From positions 3,162,001 through 3,226,000 of the forward strand of contig NZ_CP022437.1 in assembly GCF_002224365.1 (NCBI RefSeq): a stretch of DNA of 64,000 bases. Direction: 5' to 3'. The stretch comes from Virgibacillus necropolis (GTDB lineage Bacteria > Bacillota > Bacilli > Bacillales > Amphibacillaceae). This document shows positions 44,139 to 52,501 of this stretch, piece by piece. A program made the position numbers and the translations under genes. Within the stretch, counting starts at the first letter, position 1, and each line of letters opens with the position of its first letter. Below the pieces are notes generated by a model. It made no database searches. It was not told where the DNA came from and saw nothing but the letters and a program-made list of their open reading frames with translations.

Positions 44139-45152
44139 TTAGCCCTCAAATTCAGTTAGTGCAGCAAGGAGTGCTTTTATATAACCAATAGAATAGGAAT
44201 ATCCGATGCTGGAAGGTTTCCAGCCAATATTGGAATTGGCCCAGTTTTTATTCATATCTGGTGCATCCCCTTCCATAAGAGGTACATGATCAGGATTTAA
44301 GCATCCGTCATACCCCACTTTTCGAAGTTCAAGTAATATTTTGAACATATTCATGTCACCATCATCGAGCAATGCTTCCTCAAATGCCCCAGCTGTTGGC
44401 AAACTGCCACGAACATTTCGGAAATGAACAAGAAATAGTTTATCTTTTCTTCCATAATGATTGATTTCATCTAGTACGAGTGAACTCCCACCCTCTTCAG
44501 CTCTTGTACCAACACAATAAATAAAGCCGACATTTCGATTTGGGAATTCATCTATTATACGGTGAAAGCCAAGACCGCCAAGTGGGGTGCCATGATTAGG
44601 TGTATCAGAAGGGTGCATTGCGATTTTTACATGATAATCTTCAGCTACAGGTACAATTTCTGCGTATACTTTGCGAAATTTCTCTCTCCAGTTTTCCGAC
44701 TCTTCAAGTGTAGGTGACTGGTTTTTGGCTTTATTGAACACAAGGCTTTCGCCACGTGATATTGCTCCTCCCCTTTGAATAGCCTGATAATCTGTTGTTA
44801 AATGTGAAAAAGTATCATAAGCAAAACGTTGTCTAACAATTGAGATCCCCGCTTCACCAAAAACTTTAACCGCATTTACGCTGTTTTTCACCTCCACCTC
44901 ACTTCCTGGTAAACCATCCATAAATTGTTCCGTAATATCTGGTAGTGTCACACGGTTAATATCGAGCCCCCAGGAACGAATTCTACGTTTTTGCTTTAAA
45001 AATGCATCGAGATCGGGGTATCCCTGTTCTTTCACTCCAGGAAATGAAGCACCATTCCCAAAGTCAAGATAATCAACGCCAAGTTGGCTAAGCTGCTTTA
45101 AATCAATATCCGACAAATCGAAGTTGTTTACTGTTAACGAAACTTTCATCAT
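44139..45152 (-). CDS. mannonate dehydratase (UxuA)-like TIM-barrel enzyme
   Basis: This 337-residue protein shows the xylose-isomerase-like barrel pattern of UxuA mannonate dehydratases: AMHPSDTPNHGTPLGG near residue 182 (H-P-x-D metal region), FIYCVGTRAEEGG, then FLVHFRNVRGSLP and a final GYDGCLNPDHVPLMEGD. It is shorter than E. coli UxuA (394 aa). UxuA makes 2-keto-3-deoxygluconate from D-mannonate. Here the flanking genes encode 5-dehydro-4-deoxyglucarate dehydratase and a 2,5-dioxovalerate-type dehydrogenase, and no enolase-type glucarate dehydratase is present. This protein may therefore supply the missing first dehydration, which is inference. An ATG one codon downstream (45149) is also possible. 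Confidence 0.75.
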   Translation of the reverse strand: MMKVSLTVNNFDLSDIDLKQLSQLGVDYLDFGNGASFPGVKEQGYPDLDAFLKQKRRIRSWGLDINRVTLPDITEQFMDGLPGSEVEVKNSVNAVKVFGEAGISIVRQRFAYDTFSHLTTDYQAIQRGGAISRGESLVFNKAKNQSPTLEESENWREKFRKVYAEIVPVAEDYHVKIAMHPSDTPNHGTPLGGLGFHRIIDEFPNRNVGFIYCVGTRAEEGGSSLVLDEINHYGRKDKLFLVHFRNVRGSLPTAGAFEEALLDDGDMNMFKILLELRKVGYDGCLNPDHVPLMEGDAPDMNKNWANSNIGWKPSSIGYSYSIGYIKALLAALTEFEG

Positions 45153-45220
45153 CCCATTCTCCCCCGCCTATGATTCTAGTATTGCGCTTATATCTACTAC
45201 ACTTTAATTACGTACCTTTA

Positions 45221-46684
45221 TTATTTTACAAAGACTGTTTTTATCGAGGTGAAAAATTCAATTGCTGCCTGCCCTTGTTCTCTGGAATGGGAACTTGATT
45301 GTTTCATCCCGCCAAAGGGAGCCTGTAATTCCACACCAGCACTTTCAGCATTAACTCGAACTAGACCTGCTTCCATATCGTCGATAAACGTTAGCATATT
45401 TGCGATGTTTCTAGTGAAAATGGATGCACTTAGTCCAAATTTAACATCGTTAGCAAGGTCCAAAGCTTCCTTAATTGTTTCAGCTTTCATTAAAGCAAGT
45501 ACAGGGCCAAAAATTTCCTCTTGTGCGATCGTCATATCGGATGTAACATTCTCAAAAACTGTTGGTTCAACATAATAACCATCTGCAAACTCGTTATCCT
45601 GGAGTCTTTTTCCCCCTGCAATAAGTGTGGCTCCCTCTTCAGACCCTTTGTGAATATATGACATGACCGTGTTTAATTGATTTTCACTAGCACATGGTCC
45701 CATCCAAACTTCATTTGTCATTCCGTCACCAATTTTAATACGCTTTATTTTTTCTAAAAGCTTGTTCTTAAACTGTTCATATATTCCACTCTGAACGATT
45801 ATCCTACTTGTTGCGGTGCACTTTTGTCCGGTTGAGCGGAGGCCCCCGTTTATCGTTTGCTCCACTGCTAAATCAAGATCTGCATCATCTAAAACAATAA
45901 CGGGGTTTTTACCTCCCATTTCCAACTGGTATTTAGCTCCGCGGTCCAAAGCTCCCTGTGCAACTTTTTTTCCAGTTTGATTAGACCCAGTAAAAGTAAG
46001 CGCATTAACATCAGGGTGGTCAATCATTGCTTGACCTACCTTAGATCCAGGTCCCGTAACCATGTTAATAACACCCGGTGGTAATCCAGCCTCATCAAAA
46101 CATGCGATAATTTTTGACATCGTAACTGCTGCTTCGGTAGCAGGCTTAATTACCACAGTGTTTCCATAAATCAGCGCCGGGGCTATTTTCCAAATAGGGA
46201 TTGCTGCTGGAAAATTCCAAGGAGTTATGACACCAACAACACCTAAGGGTACACGAGTGGTATACATCAAAGCTTGATTATCAGTAGACGGGATAACATC
46301 ACCCTTTTTACGCATCCCCTCTCCAGCAAAATACCGCAAGATATCCACAGCCCGTTTGGTTTCACCCTTGGCTTCTGGGAAGGTTTTTCCCATCTCTTTT
46401 GTCATACATTCACCGATTTCATCCAATCGTTGTTCTAAAATGTTTGCTACTTTAAAGAGATACTGTCCACGTTCAGGTCCAGAAAGTTTCTTCCAGGCAG
46501 TTAATGCCTCTTTTGCCGCCTTAACTGAATTGTCCAGATCCACTTCTGATGATCGTTGAACAGTTCCTACAATTTCATTAGAATTGGCAGGATTACGACT
46601 TTCCTGAATCTCACCCGTTACCGATGGAATCCACCTTCCATTAAGAAAATTCAGACTTGTTTTGTTATTCACTGTCACACTCAT
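45221..46684 (-). CDS. aldehyde dehydrogenase, probable 2,5-dioxovalerate (alpha-ketoglutaric semialdehyde) dehydrogenase
   Basis: This 487-residue NAD(P)-dependent aldehyde dehydrogenase has the nucleotide-binding [18 protein letters not shown], the catalytic-Glu segment [15 protein letters not shown] and catalytic Cys289 in GQKCTATSR. In B. subtilis the equivalent of this gene (ycbD/gucD) lies beside the 5-dehydro-4-deoxyglucarate dehydratase gene and oxidises 2,5-dioxopentanoate to 2-oxoglutarate, the last step of hexarate degradation. The same adjacency here (40 bp behind the dehydratase gene) supports that reaction. The Lys and Glu of the motif set are intact. A broader aldehyde range cannot be excluded. 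Confidence 0.88.
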   Translation of the reverse strand: MSVTVNNKTSLNFLNGRWIPSVTGEIQESRNPANSNEIVGTVQRSSEVDLDNSVKAAKEALTAWKKLSGPERGQYLFKVANILEQRLDEIGECMTKEMGKTFPEAKGETKRAVDILRYFAGEGMRKKGDVIPSTDNQALMYTTRVPLGVVGVITPWNFPAAIPIWKIAPALIYGNTVVIKPATEAAVTMSKIIACFDEAGLPPGVINMVTGPGSKVGQAMIDHPDVNALTFTGSNQTGKKVAQGALDRGAKYQLEMGGKNPVIVLDDADLDLAVEQTINGGLRSTGQKCTATSRIIVQSGIYEQFKNKLLEKIKRIKIGDGMTNEVWMGPCASENQLNTVMSYIHKGSEEGATLIAGGKRLQDNEFADGYYVEPTVFENVTSDMTIAQEEIFGPVLALMKAETIKEALDLANDVKFGLSASIFTRNIANMLTFIDDMEAGLVRVNAESAGVELQAPFGGMKQSSSHSREQGQAAIEFFTSIKTVFVK

Positions 46685-46724
46685 TTACTTTCCCTCCAAT
46701 TAGCTATGGTTTTACAAATTACTT

Positions 46725-47642
46725 TCACCCTTGTTTCGGGTATTTCGTTAGCGTGTTCTCGATAATGACTTCCAGTTGTTTATAGTGTTCCTTTTCAACA
46801 GGAATAATTGGTGGTCTTACCGTATTTCCTACTGGCAATCCAACAACATCCATACCGGCTTTAATTAATGAAACAGCGTATCCTTTTCTCTGTTTCCTAA
46901 TCGTATTAATCGGCAAGATAACGTCCCGATAGAGTTCCTTTACAGTTTTTTGATCATTCTCTAGCAGTGCATGGAAAAACCTTCTTGAAACATGTGGTAT
47001 ATAGTTTGATATTGCGGATGAATAAGTTTTAAAACCTAATGGAAGATAAGCTGGCATTGTAACCTCAGCAAGTGGCATACCATTAGTCCATTCAAGCCGA
47101 TCACCGATTGTTTGCGTTAGTTCAATGTTAAAATCCATATCACCATGACCATCTTTAAAACCAACAACTTGAGGGAATTCTACTAATTGTTTTACGGTAT
47201 CTAAGGTAAAGAGAGCATTGGCACGATGATAAACGATCGCATTAAGATTTGTGCTTTCAATGATCGTTTTTGAATAATTGAAAAGTCCCTCTTGTTCACC
47301 ATGGATTAGGTATGGAGGTAAGATTAAGTACCCATCAGCACCAAGCTGTGCGGATGTTTGAGCTAACTCTACAGCGTCTGAAATATTTCCACCTACACCA
47401 GTGTAAACAGGAACCTTTCCACCTACAGCAGAAACGGCTGCTTCTACCATTGTCCGATATTCCGACTTGTTTAAAGACTGAAATTCACCTGCCCCACAGG
47501 CAACAAATATAGAGGACACACCACCATCTATAAGAAATGCAATGTTTTGTTCCAATGCTTTCATATTAATATTTTCCTGTTGGTCAAAAGGAGCTACTGG
47601 AAACCCTAAAATACCTGTTGGTGCTTTTCTAGTTATTGTCAT
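46725..47642 (-). CDS. 5-dehydro-4-deoxyglucarate dehydratase
   Basis: A 305-residue DHDPS/NAL-superfamily lyase. The Schiff-base lysine is Lys163 in VVGFKDGHGD, the hallmark of this subgroup. ILGFPVAPFDQQ at the N-terminus, FVACGAGEFQSLNKSEYRTM (about 47-66) and the tyrosine in IVYHRANALF complete the active site. It converts 5-dehydro-4-deoxy-D-glucarate to 2,5-dioxopentanoate with loss of water and CO2. GAGGATAAGTTC precedes the ATG. It is first enzyme gene behind the GntR regulator (17 bp), matching B. subtilis ycbC. The presence of this enzyme defines the operon as hexarate catabolism more firmly than any other gene. Confidence 0.92.
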   Translation of the reverse strand: MTITRKAPTGILGFPVAPFDQQENINMKALEQNIAFLIDGGVSSIFVACGAGEFQSLNKSEYRTMVEAAVSAVGGKVPVYTGVGGNISDAVELAQTSAQLGADGYLILPPYLIHGEQEGLFNYSKTIIESTNLNAIVYHRANALFTLDTVKQLVEFPQVVGFKDGHGDMDFNIELTQTIGDRLEWTNGMPLAEVTMPAYLPLGFKTYSSAISNYIPHVSRRFFHALLENDQKTVKELYRDVILPINTIRKQRKGYAVSLIKAGMDVVGLPVGNTVRPPIIPVEKEHYKQLEVIIENTLTKYPKQG

Positions 47643-47659
47643 GAACTTATCCTCCCTGT

Positions 47660-48364
47660 TTATAGATTGGTAGAATGGTTAATGATTCTACTAACCTTAT
47701 TACGCCCATACTCAAGATGTCGATACATGTTCGTATAAGCTTCCAAAACATCGTGTTTCTTTAACGATTCGTAAATCAATTTATGTTGCTCGAGCGTAAC
47801 TTCACGATTTTTATCCCCTTGCGATACTTGATTAATCATCTGCTCAACCATATTCAACAGTGGATCAACCAAGCCTTCTAAAATGGAATTATTAGCACTA
47901 TAAGCAATTATTCGATGAAATCCCTTATCATATTCGGAGTAATCACCGTCTCCGAATTCAATTTCATCTAAGGTTTCTTTCAACTGTGCTAGTTGTTCAT
48001 CATTTATTTTCCTAGCTGCCAATGAGATTAGACCTAACTCAATAGACATTCTCGCTTCCATAATCGCAGGCAAATCACCAGCGGATAATGCAAGCATGAG
48101 CGAAAATGGTTCACTTCCAATTTTTTCAGAAATAAATGTTCCTTCACGCGTTTTACGATTAATTATTCCTAGCGTTTCTAACGAACTTAAAGCCTCACGT
48201 AAAACTGGCCTACTAACATGTAGTTGTTCCATTAAAACATGTTCGGAGGGCAACCTATCTCCCAATTTGAACTGACCAGTCATTAATAACTGAACAATCT
48301 GTTCCACTACTTGCTTTGACAGAGTTTTCCTTTTAACGGACTTAATCCCTACATCATTTTTCAT
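47660..48364 (-). CDS. GntR family regulator (FadR/FCD subfamily) of the hexarate operon
   Basis: A 234-residue regulator with an N-terminal winged helix (about 14-80: LGDRLPSEHVLMEQLHVSRP, VLREALSSLETLGIINRKTR) and an FCD ligand domain (about 98-222) with the metal- and ligand-binding D-x3-H pattern in YDKGFHRIIAYSANNSILEG. Family members respond to sugar acids or other carboxylates. It is the first gene of the operon. TTGTAAGACAA, a match to the FadR-subfamily site GT-N3-AC, lies in its promoter (48409-48419), so autoregulation is likely. AGGTGAAGATAAA precedes the ATG. Confidence 0.9.
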   Translation of the reverse strand: MKNDVGIKSVKRKTLSKQVVEQIVQLLMTGQFKLGDRLPSEHVLMEQLHVSRPVLREALSSLETLGIINRKTREGTFISEKIGSEPFSLMLALSAGDLPAIMEARMSIELGLISLAARKINDEQLAQLKETLDEIEFGDGDYSEYDKGFHRIIAYSANNSILEGLVDPLLNMVEQMINQVSQGDKNREVTLEQHKLIYESLKKHDVLEAYTNMYRHLEYGRNKVSRIINHSTNL

Positions 48365-48408
48365 TTTATCTTCACCTTTGTTTTTAATTTGAACTTAAAT
48401 CTATTTTA

Positions 48409-48434
48409 TTGTAAGACAAATTAAATTATGTCAA
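48409..48434 (-). promoter_or_regulatory. hexarate operon promoter region with FadR-type operator
   Basis: TTGACA on the minus strand (48434-48429) is followed by TACAAT (48413-48408) at 15 bp, slightly short spacing. The palindrome TTGTAAGACAA (48409-48419) overlaps this -10 and fits the FadR-subfamily pattern TnGT-N3-ACnA, as expected for the adjacent GntR protein. Confidence 0.55.
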
Positions 48435-48577
48435 TGTTTTGGAAAAATACTGCTGAAACGAGATGATTTATTCTTTTAGTAGTGGGGGGAATGAACATCT
48501 AATACGTGGTAATCCGGGTGGTTGTCTATGGGTTCATGGAATGTTATTTCATTGAAATTAAAAACTAGTTATAATAA

Positions 48578-48616
48578 AAAGGGTTCCTAAACATGTGTTA
48601 TGTTTAGGTACCCTTT
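48578..48616. terminator. bidirectional terminator downstream of the Lys-rich mini-gene
   Basis: AAAGGGTTCCTAAACAT (48578-48594) and ATGTTTAGGTACCCTTT (48600-48616) form a 17-bp stem with one mismatch and a 5-nt loop. T-rich tails follow on both strands. It is about 47 bp past the stop of the leftward ORF at 48663. Confidence 0.8.
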
Positions 48617-48662
48617 TTATTTTTTCAGTAAAAGTCAGTTGAAATTCACATTTAGTTCTTAC

Positions 48663-48770
48663 TTACTTTTTTACTTTTATGATCTTTTTTTGATTCTTGA
48701 TTGCTTTTTTCATAATTTTTTCTGCATCCTCACCTTTAACAATGGGCCGTTTCCTTTTATTTAAAGACAA
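48663..48770 (-). CDS. 35-residue Lys-rich mini-protein, TTG start favoured
   Basis: GGAGGTGAT, a nearly full match to the 16S 3' end, lies on the minus strand just before this frame. An ATG at 48776 is inside that SD; the TTG at 48770 has eight bases from GGAGG and is the better start. The product reads (M)SLNKRKRPIVKGEDAEKIM then KKAIKNQKKIIKVKK, strongly basic and probably helical. A bidirectional terminator follows, so it is a credible gene. I do not recognise it; similarly short basic proteins exist in Bacillaceae. A hexanucleotide repeat occupies its upstream region. Confidence 0.55.
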   Translation of the reverse strand: MSLNKRKRPIVKGEDAEKIMKKAIKNQKKIIKVKK

Positions 48771-48810
48771 AACCATCACCTCCGTATAGCGACTGGCACT
48801 GTTCAATGTT

Positions 48811-48882
48811 TACCTATACCTATACCTATACCTATACCTATACCTATACCTATACCTATACCTATACCTATACCTATACCTA
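48811..48882. repeat. (TACCTA)12 hexanucleotide microsatellite
   Basis: Twelve perfect copies of TACCTA run from 48811 to 48882, followed by TTACTG. The array lies 35-112 bp upstream of the ATG/TTG of the Lys-rich mini-gene and about 40 bp from the terminator of the oxidoreductase gene. It is non-coding in the frames of either neighbour. Perfect identity of all copies implies recent or ongoing slippage, or collapse/expansion in assembly. Confidence 0.95.
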
Positions 48883-48923
48883 TTACTGATCATACCACGA
48901 AGTCTAATTTTGAAAGCGAAAAA

Positions 48924-48966
48924 AGCAGGTAATCCACCAATAAACTTCACCAGTGGAATACCTGCT
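48924..48966 (-). terminator. terminator of the old yellow enzyme gene
   Basis: On the minus strand AGCAGGTATTCCAC pairs with GTGGATTACCTGCT (plus 48953-48966 and 48924-48937; one mismatch), followed by TTTTTTCGC. It begins 11 bp after the stop codon. Confidence 0.8.
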
Positions 48967-48976
48967 CTTTTCATAT

Positions 48977-50080
48977 CTAATATAACGTTTGAAGTGCTTC
49001 TTTATCAAAAGGCAATAAATCATTTGCCCTGCCGTCCTTAACTTTTCTAACCCACTCAGGGTCCATCAATAATGAACGTCCGATTGCTACCAGGTCGAAT
49101 TCATCATTATCAAGCTTTTCAATAAGGCCATCGAGACTGGTTGTGTTTGCACCCGAAAAACTTGTGAATTCTCCATCGAGTCCAACTGATCCAACAGAAA
49201 TGACAGGCTTGCCCGTTAGTTTCTTTGTCCAGCCTGCCAAGTTTAAATCAGAACCTTCAAATTCCGGCTCCCAGAAACGACGGGTAGAACAGTGAAAAAT
49301 ATCAACTCCCGCTTCTACGAGAGGTTTCAGAAAACGATCTAATTCATCTGGATTTGTTGCAAGCTTGGCCTTGAAGTCATTCATTTTCCATTGAGAAAAA
49401 CGGAAGATAATTGGAAAATCTGGCCCAACTTCACGCCGGCATGCTTCAATTACCTCAACTGCAAATTGTGTACGTCCGAAGAGATCTCCGCCATAACGAT
49501 CCGTACGCTTATTTGTATTTTCCCAGAAGAATTGATCGATTAAATAACCGTGAGCACCGTGAAGCTCGATGCCATCGAAGCCAAGGCGTTTTGCATCAGC
49601 TGCTGCTTGAGCGTATGCTTCTACCATATTAACAACTTCTTTTTCAGTCATTGGCTCCGTTATTTTTTTGCCTGATAGGCTTAGGCCAGACGGACCAACA
49701 GGTTGTGCTTCTTCATTTGGAAGCTCCCCTTTTTTACGGGTCATCCCCACGTGCCAAAGCTGCGGTACAATTTTCCCACCGGCTTCATGCACTTCCTTTA
49801 CCACTTTAGCCCAGCCGTTCAATGATGCTTCACCATGAAATAGAGGAATACTAGCACCTGAAACAGAAGCTGGGTGATTAATCCCTGTTCCTTCTGTTAC
49901 AATCAGACCTACTCCATTTTCAGCACGGCGGCGGTAATAGGCTACCACATCTTCTCCTGGCACTCCATTTGGTGAATAACCACGTGTCATTGGCGCCATC
50001 ACCGTACGATTCTCTACTATTAAATTATCACTTGTAAATGTATGAAATAATGGATCTGTAGATATATTTGTTTTACTCAT
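48977..50080 (-). CDS. NADH:flavin oxidoreductase (old yellow enzyme family)
   Basis: This 367-residue FMN-dependent TIM-barrel enzyme reduces activated C=C bonds with NAD(P)H. Family markers: NRTVMAPMTRGYSPNGVPGE near the N-terminus, GLIVTEGTGI, PQLWHVGMTRK, then GFDGIELHGAHGYLIDQFFW with ENTNKRTDRYGGD, and a C-terminal FDLVAIGRSLLMDPEWVRK. The ATG at 50080 follows GAGGAGGACAAAAA. The frame stays open upstream to 50275 through a SEC-C zinc motif; see that entry. It has a good terminator, so it is monocistronic unless the SEC-C segment is included. No 4Fe-4S domain follows, so it is OYE-like rather than a dienoyl-CoA reductase. Confidence 0.9.
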   Translation of the reverse strand: MSKTNISTDPLFHTFTSDNLIVENRTVMAPMTRGYSPNGVPGEDVVAYYRRRAENGVGLIVTEGTGINHPASVSGASIPLFHGEASLNGWAKVVKEVHEAGGKIVPQLWHVGMTRKKGELPNEEAQPVGPSGLSLSGKKITEPMTEKEVVNMVEAYAQAAADAKRLGFDGIELHGAHGYLIDQFFWENTNKRTDRYGGDLFGRTQFAVEVIEACRREVGPDFPIIFRFSQWKMNDFKAKLATNPDELDRFLKPLVEAGVDIFHCSTRRFWEPEFEGSDLNLAGWTKKLTGKPVISVGSVGLDGEFTSFSGANTTSLDGLIEKLDNDEFDLVAIGRSLLMDPEWVRKVKDGRANDLLPFDKEALQTLY

Positions 50081-50275
50081 TTTTTGTCCTCCTCTTCCCT
50101 TCATGCAATAGGTATTATTGCAAATTCCATCAGGAAAGAAAAGGTATCTGTTTGTAAATCGGGGGAAACAAGAGAAAGACCATAGCAAGCAAGGGCCTGT
50201 ACCCTTTTTCATACAACATTTTTTATACTTTTTTTCACTTCCGCAGGGGCATGGATCATTCCTACCTACTGTCAT
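50081..50275 (-). other. in-frame SEC-C zinc-motif segment upstream of the OYE gene
   Basis: An ATG at 50275 with AAAGGAG seven bases upstream starts TVGRNDPCPCGSEKKYKKCC, a textbook SEC-C motif (C-x-C-x8-C-C). The frame then runs 40 further codons of low-quality sequence (FSCFPRFTNRYLFF) straight into the OYE start at 50080 with no stop. Either a real SEC-C-OYE fusion of 432 aa is made, or a small SEC-C gene has lost its stop codon and OYE keeps its own SD. The latter is favoured by the independent GGAGG at the OYE start and the palindrome at 50104-50122. Confidence 0.6.
50104..50122 (-). promoter_or_regulatory. 7-bp inverted repeat upstream of the OYE start, candidate operator
   Basis: TGCAATA (50104-50110) and TATTGCA (50116-50122) are perfect inverted half-sites with a 5-bp centre, 24 bp before the OYE ATG. 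OYE genes are often controlled by MarR/TetR-type electrophile sensors; none is encoded next door, so the binder is unknown. Confidence 0.4.
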
Positions 50276-50471
50276 TTTGATTCTCCTTTACACGCTTGAA
50301 CCAAATGTTCAAATGAAATACCCTTCCAGTATTATATAAAAAAGCAGGAAAAAACAAAGATGAATCCGTGAGCTACATTCATTGAGGTAGCGCTGTCTAC
50401 TCCCTATGCAATAGGGATTCAAACCCTTCATATAGACAAATGTCTGAATCCCTTATCTGGCCAAAAGGTCA

Positions 50472-50997
50472 TCACGAATCTCCTCCACCACTCGCTGCAG
50501 CAGAATTATTATTACGTTTGATTATCATATTGATTCCCATCACAACCGCTACTAACTCTTCTGTAGATAACTTAGATGAATGATTAGTCAGTTCAAATGC
50601 TGGTGATTGAAATAAACCACTAACTTTTTAAATGTAGCAACCATATTTCCATCTTGATCAAGAATGTCATATTCCTTGGAAAATGCCTCTGATTTAAGTT
50701 CATAATTTCCATGATAATAGGAATGATAGACAAATTTTTTAGAAAAAATGGCCATGCGTTGCTTCAGTTTACCGAGCTCCTGCTCATCTTGATTCTTTAC
50801 GATCCATCCTGTTGATAAAAAGGGGAAAGAACCCATTACAATGATAGTACCTTCCCGATCCAGAATATTAACACTTGATGAAAAGGCACTTTTTAAATCA
50901 AGGGAACCTATTTTTCCTGATTCTCGTTAAAAATTTCCGTAATTCCTGATGAAAAAAAGTTATCCGTAAAATAAATAGACTCTCCCATCGAAATCAT
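50472..50997 (-). pseudogene. LURP-one/YxjI-like protein with two frameshifts
   Basis: Three frames must be joined: MISMGESIYFTDNFFSSGIT and EIFNENQ (from 50997); GKIGSLDLKSAFSSSVNILD, REGTIIVMGSFPFLSTGWIV and onward to GNMVATFKK (to about 50630); then VSGLFQSPAFELTNHSSKLS, EELVAVVMGINMIIKRNN, ending SAAASGGGDS at 50472. The order of strands, the late V-V-M-G-I-N-M-I-I helix and the Gly/Ser tail are those of LURP-one-related (YxjI-like) barrels. The switches fall at A-runs (near 50910 and 50633). No intact copy of this subgroup is in the window. Its biochemical function is unknown. Confidence 0.7.
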
Positions 50998-51355
50998 CTT
51001 CGCTTCTACTCTACGGATTACGGCTTAACTATGTCTCATAAAAAAGGGAGGAAATTCATTTCATAAGATGAATTAAAGTTTCTTCTATTTTGATGTAGCT
51101 TTGGAATAAAGTTTGATAAAATCCTGTTCAATGGAGAATTTTTTTAATAGCAAAAATGAACATTAAGTAAATCTTTGAAAGGATTTACTAAAATAAGTAG
51201 ATCAGTGTAAACTGAATTTATAGAAATAATTGAAATGATATATGGAAGTTTGTGAAAAAATGGACTTAAACTTGACGGCAGTTTGTTTAATAAGAATTTT
51301 AGAGTGATTAATATACTGCTAGAATAAATAAATTAATGTTTCCCATAAATAATGG

Positions 51356-51390
51356 ATGCGTTGATTTTTTAATGATCAACGCATTTTTTG
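51356..51390 (+). terminator. orphan rho-independent terminator
   Basis: ATGCGTTGAT (51356-51365) and ATCAACGCAT (51375-51384) form a perfect 10-bp stem with a 9-nt loop, followed by TTTTTT on the plus strand. No plus-strand gene lies upstream within several kilobases; the 430-bp gap from 51000 holds no frame with a ribosome site. It could end a small RNA or limit antisense transcription into the LysR gene. Confidence 0.65.
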
Positions 51391-51429
51391 AAGATTAGGT
51401 ATGTTTTCATCTTTTGTCATAAAGCCTGT

Positions 51430-52329
51430 TTAATAATTATTTTGCCAGGTTTTATGAGCATCCATATGCTGTTCAACAAGTGTTTTAAAATTATCCATTA
51501 CCTCCGTATTACTGTATAGCGGAGTTATATTAGAAATCATATAAATAGCTCTATGAGGGGGATTCTCAATAAACGGAATAATATAAACATCACTAAACTT
51601 TTCGGCAAGTGTATGTGCGGCGCTTATCGGGACAATTAGCCACGAATCCTGATCAAGTATATCAAATGACAATAAAGCAGAATCAGTAACTAATTTAGGA
51701 TTTCCCCCTTGTGGGAAATATTTGTGGTGCCATTTTAAGTATTGGTCACCCCAATTAAAGAAAATCTGTTTTTCTGGATTTAAATTCTTGGGATTGACCG
51801 ATTTTAAATTACTCATATCTTTGGATTTCGTTGCTAATACCATCTTCTCATCCAAAATTTGTTTATATTCAATTTTATTCATAGGAATATTATGTAAAAC
51901 AAAACCCACATCAATAATTCTTCCAGCTACTTGCTCATAAATTTCATCTGTATGCTGGGTTTTTATAGTTAATTGAACATCGGGATTTTTAAAAATTTCC
52001 TTATATATATTTGTAAATAGGTAATTGTTTACACTGTCTACCACTCCAACGGATATGGCTTTTTTTGAAGAAGAGGAGCTAAAGTGTTTAATTTTGCCAT
52101 TTATGTTTTCCCAGTCGAGAGCAATGGACATAAAAGTTTTTCCATGTGCGGTTAATTTAATTTTTTTGAATCCCCTGTCCCTTTCCACTAGCATTACCCC
52201 GAGTTCGTCTTCGAGTGCCTTCAGCCGATAGCTAACGGCAGACTGAGACAAATAAAGCTTTTCTGCTGTTTTCGTTACATTCAATGTCTTTGCCAAAATA
52301 GCAAATGTTTCGACTAAGTTATAATTCAT
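51430..52329 (-). CDS. LysR family transcriptional regulator
   Basis: A 299-residue LysR protein: helix-turn-helix at residues 1-60 (NLVETFAILAKTLNVTKTAE, KLYLSQSAVSYRLKALEDEL, GVMLVERDRGFKKIKLTAHG) and a two-lobed effector domain starting near 90 (AISVGVVDSVNNYLF). GAGG stands ten bases before the ATG at 52329; the TTG three codons upstream is too close to it. It is divergent from the aldolase-symporter-dehydrogenase operon and is its likely activator. The effector is presumably a hydroxy- or keto-dicarboxylate from that pathway, which is inference from position. Confidence 0.9.
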   Translation of the reverse strand: MNYNLVETFAILAKTLNVTKTAEKLYLSQSAVSYRLKALEDELGVMLVERDRGFKKIKLTAHGKTFMSIALDWENINGKIKHFSSSSSKKAISVGVVDSVNNYLFTNIYKEIFKNPDVQLTIKTQHTDEIYEQVAGRIIDVGFVLHNIPMNKIEYKQILDEKMVLATKSKDMSNLKSVNPKNLNPEKQIFFNWGDQYLKWHHKYFPQGGNPKLVTDSALLSFDILDQDSWLIVPISAAHTLAEKFSDVYIIPFIENPPHRAIYMISNITPLYSNTEVMDNFKTLVEQHMDAHKTWQNNY

Positions 52330-52435
52330 GAAAATCAATCCTCTTAAGGTAAAAGTTATTTAGTTATTTAATTATAACAGATGCTATAATCAAAAAAATT
52401 GATAATTAATATGAAAAACGTTCGTTTTTAAAATC

Positions 52436-52460
52436 TGAAAGCGTTTGCTAAGCTTACAAT
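52436..52460 (+). promoter_or_regulatory. promoter with cre-like site upstream of the RraA-type gene
   Basis: TGAAAGCGTTTGCT (52436-52449) matches 12 of 14 positions of the CcpA cre consensus and lies just before TACAAT (52455-52460), a good -10, covering the -35 region. Catabolite repression of the operon is therefore plausible. Confidence 0.45.
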
Positions 52461-52501
52461 AGATTTCCGGAAATCAATAAAGATAATAAGAGGGGAAAAA
52501 A

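Noticed and set aside
50276-50340. Prophage or plasmid functions and tRNA/rRNA genes anywhere in the window
   Set aside because: No integrase, terminase, replication or relaxase gene and no tRNA-like cloverleaf was recognised in any gap on reading both strands; a tRNAscan and Rfam run would be decisive.
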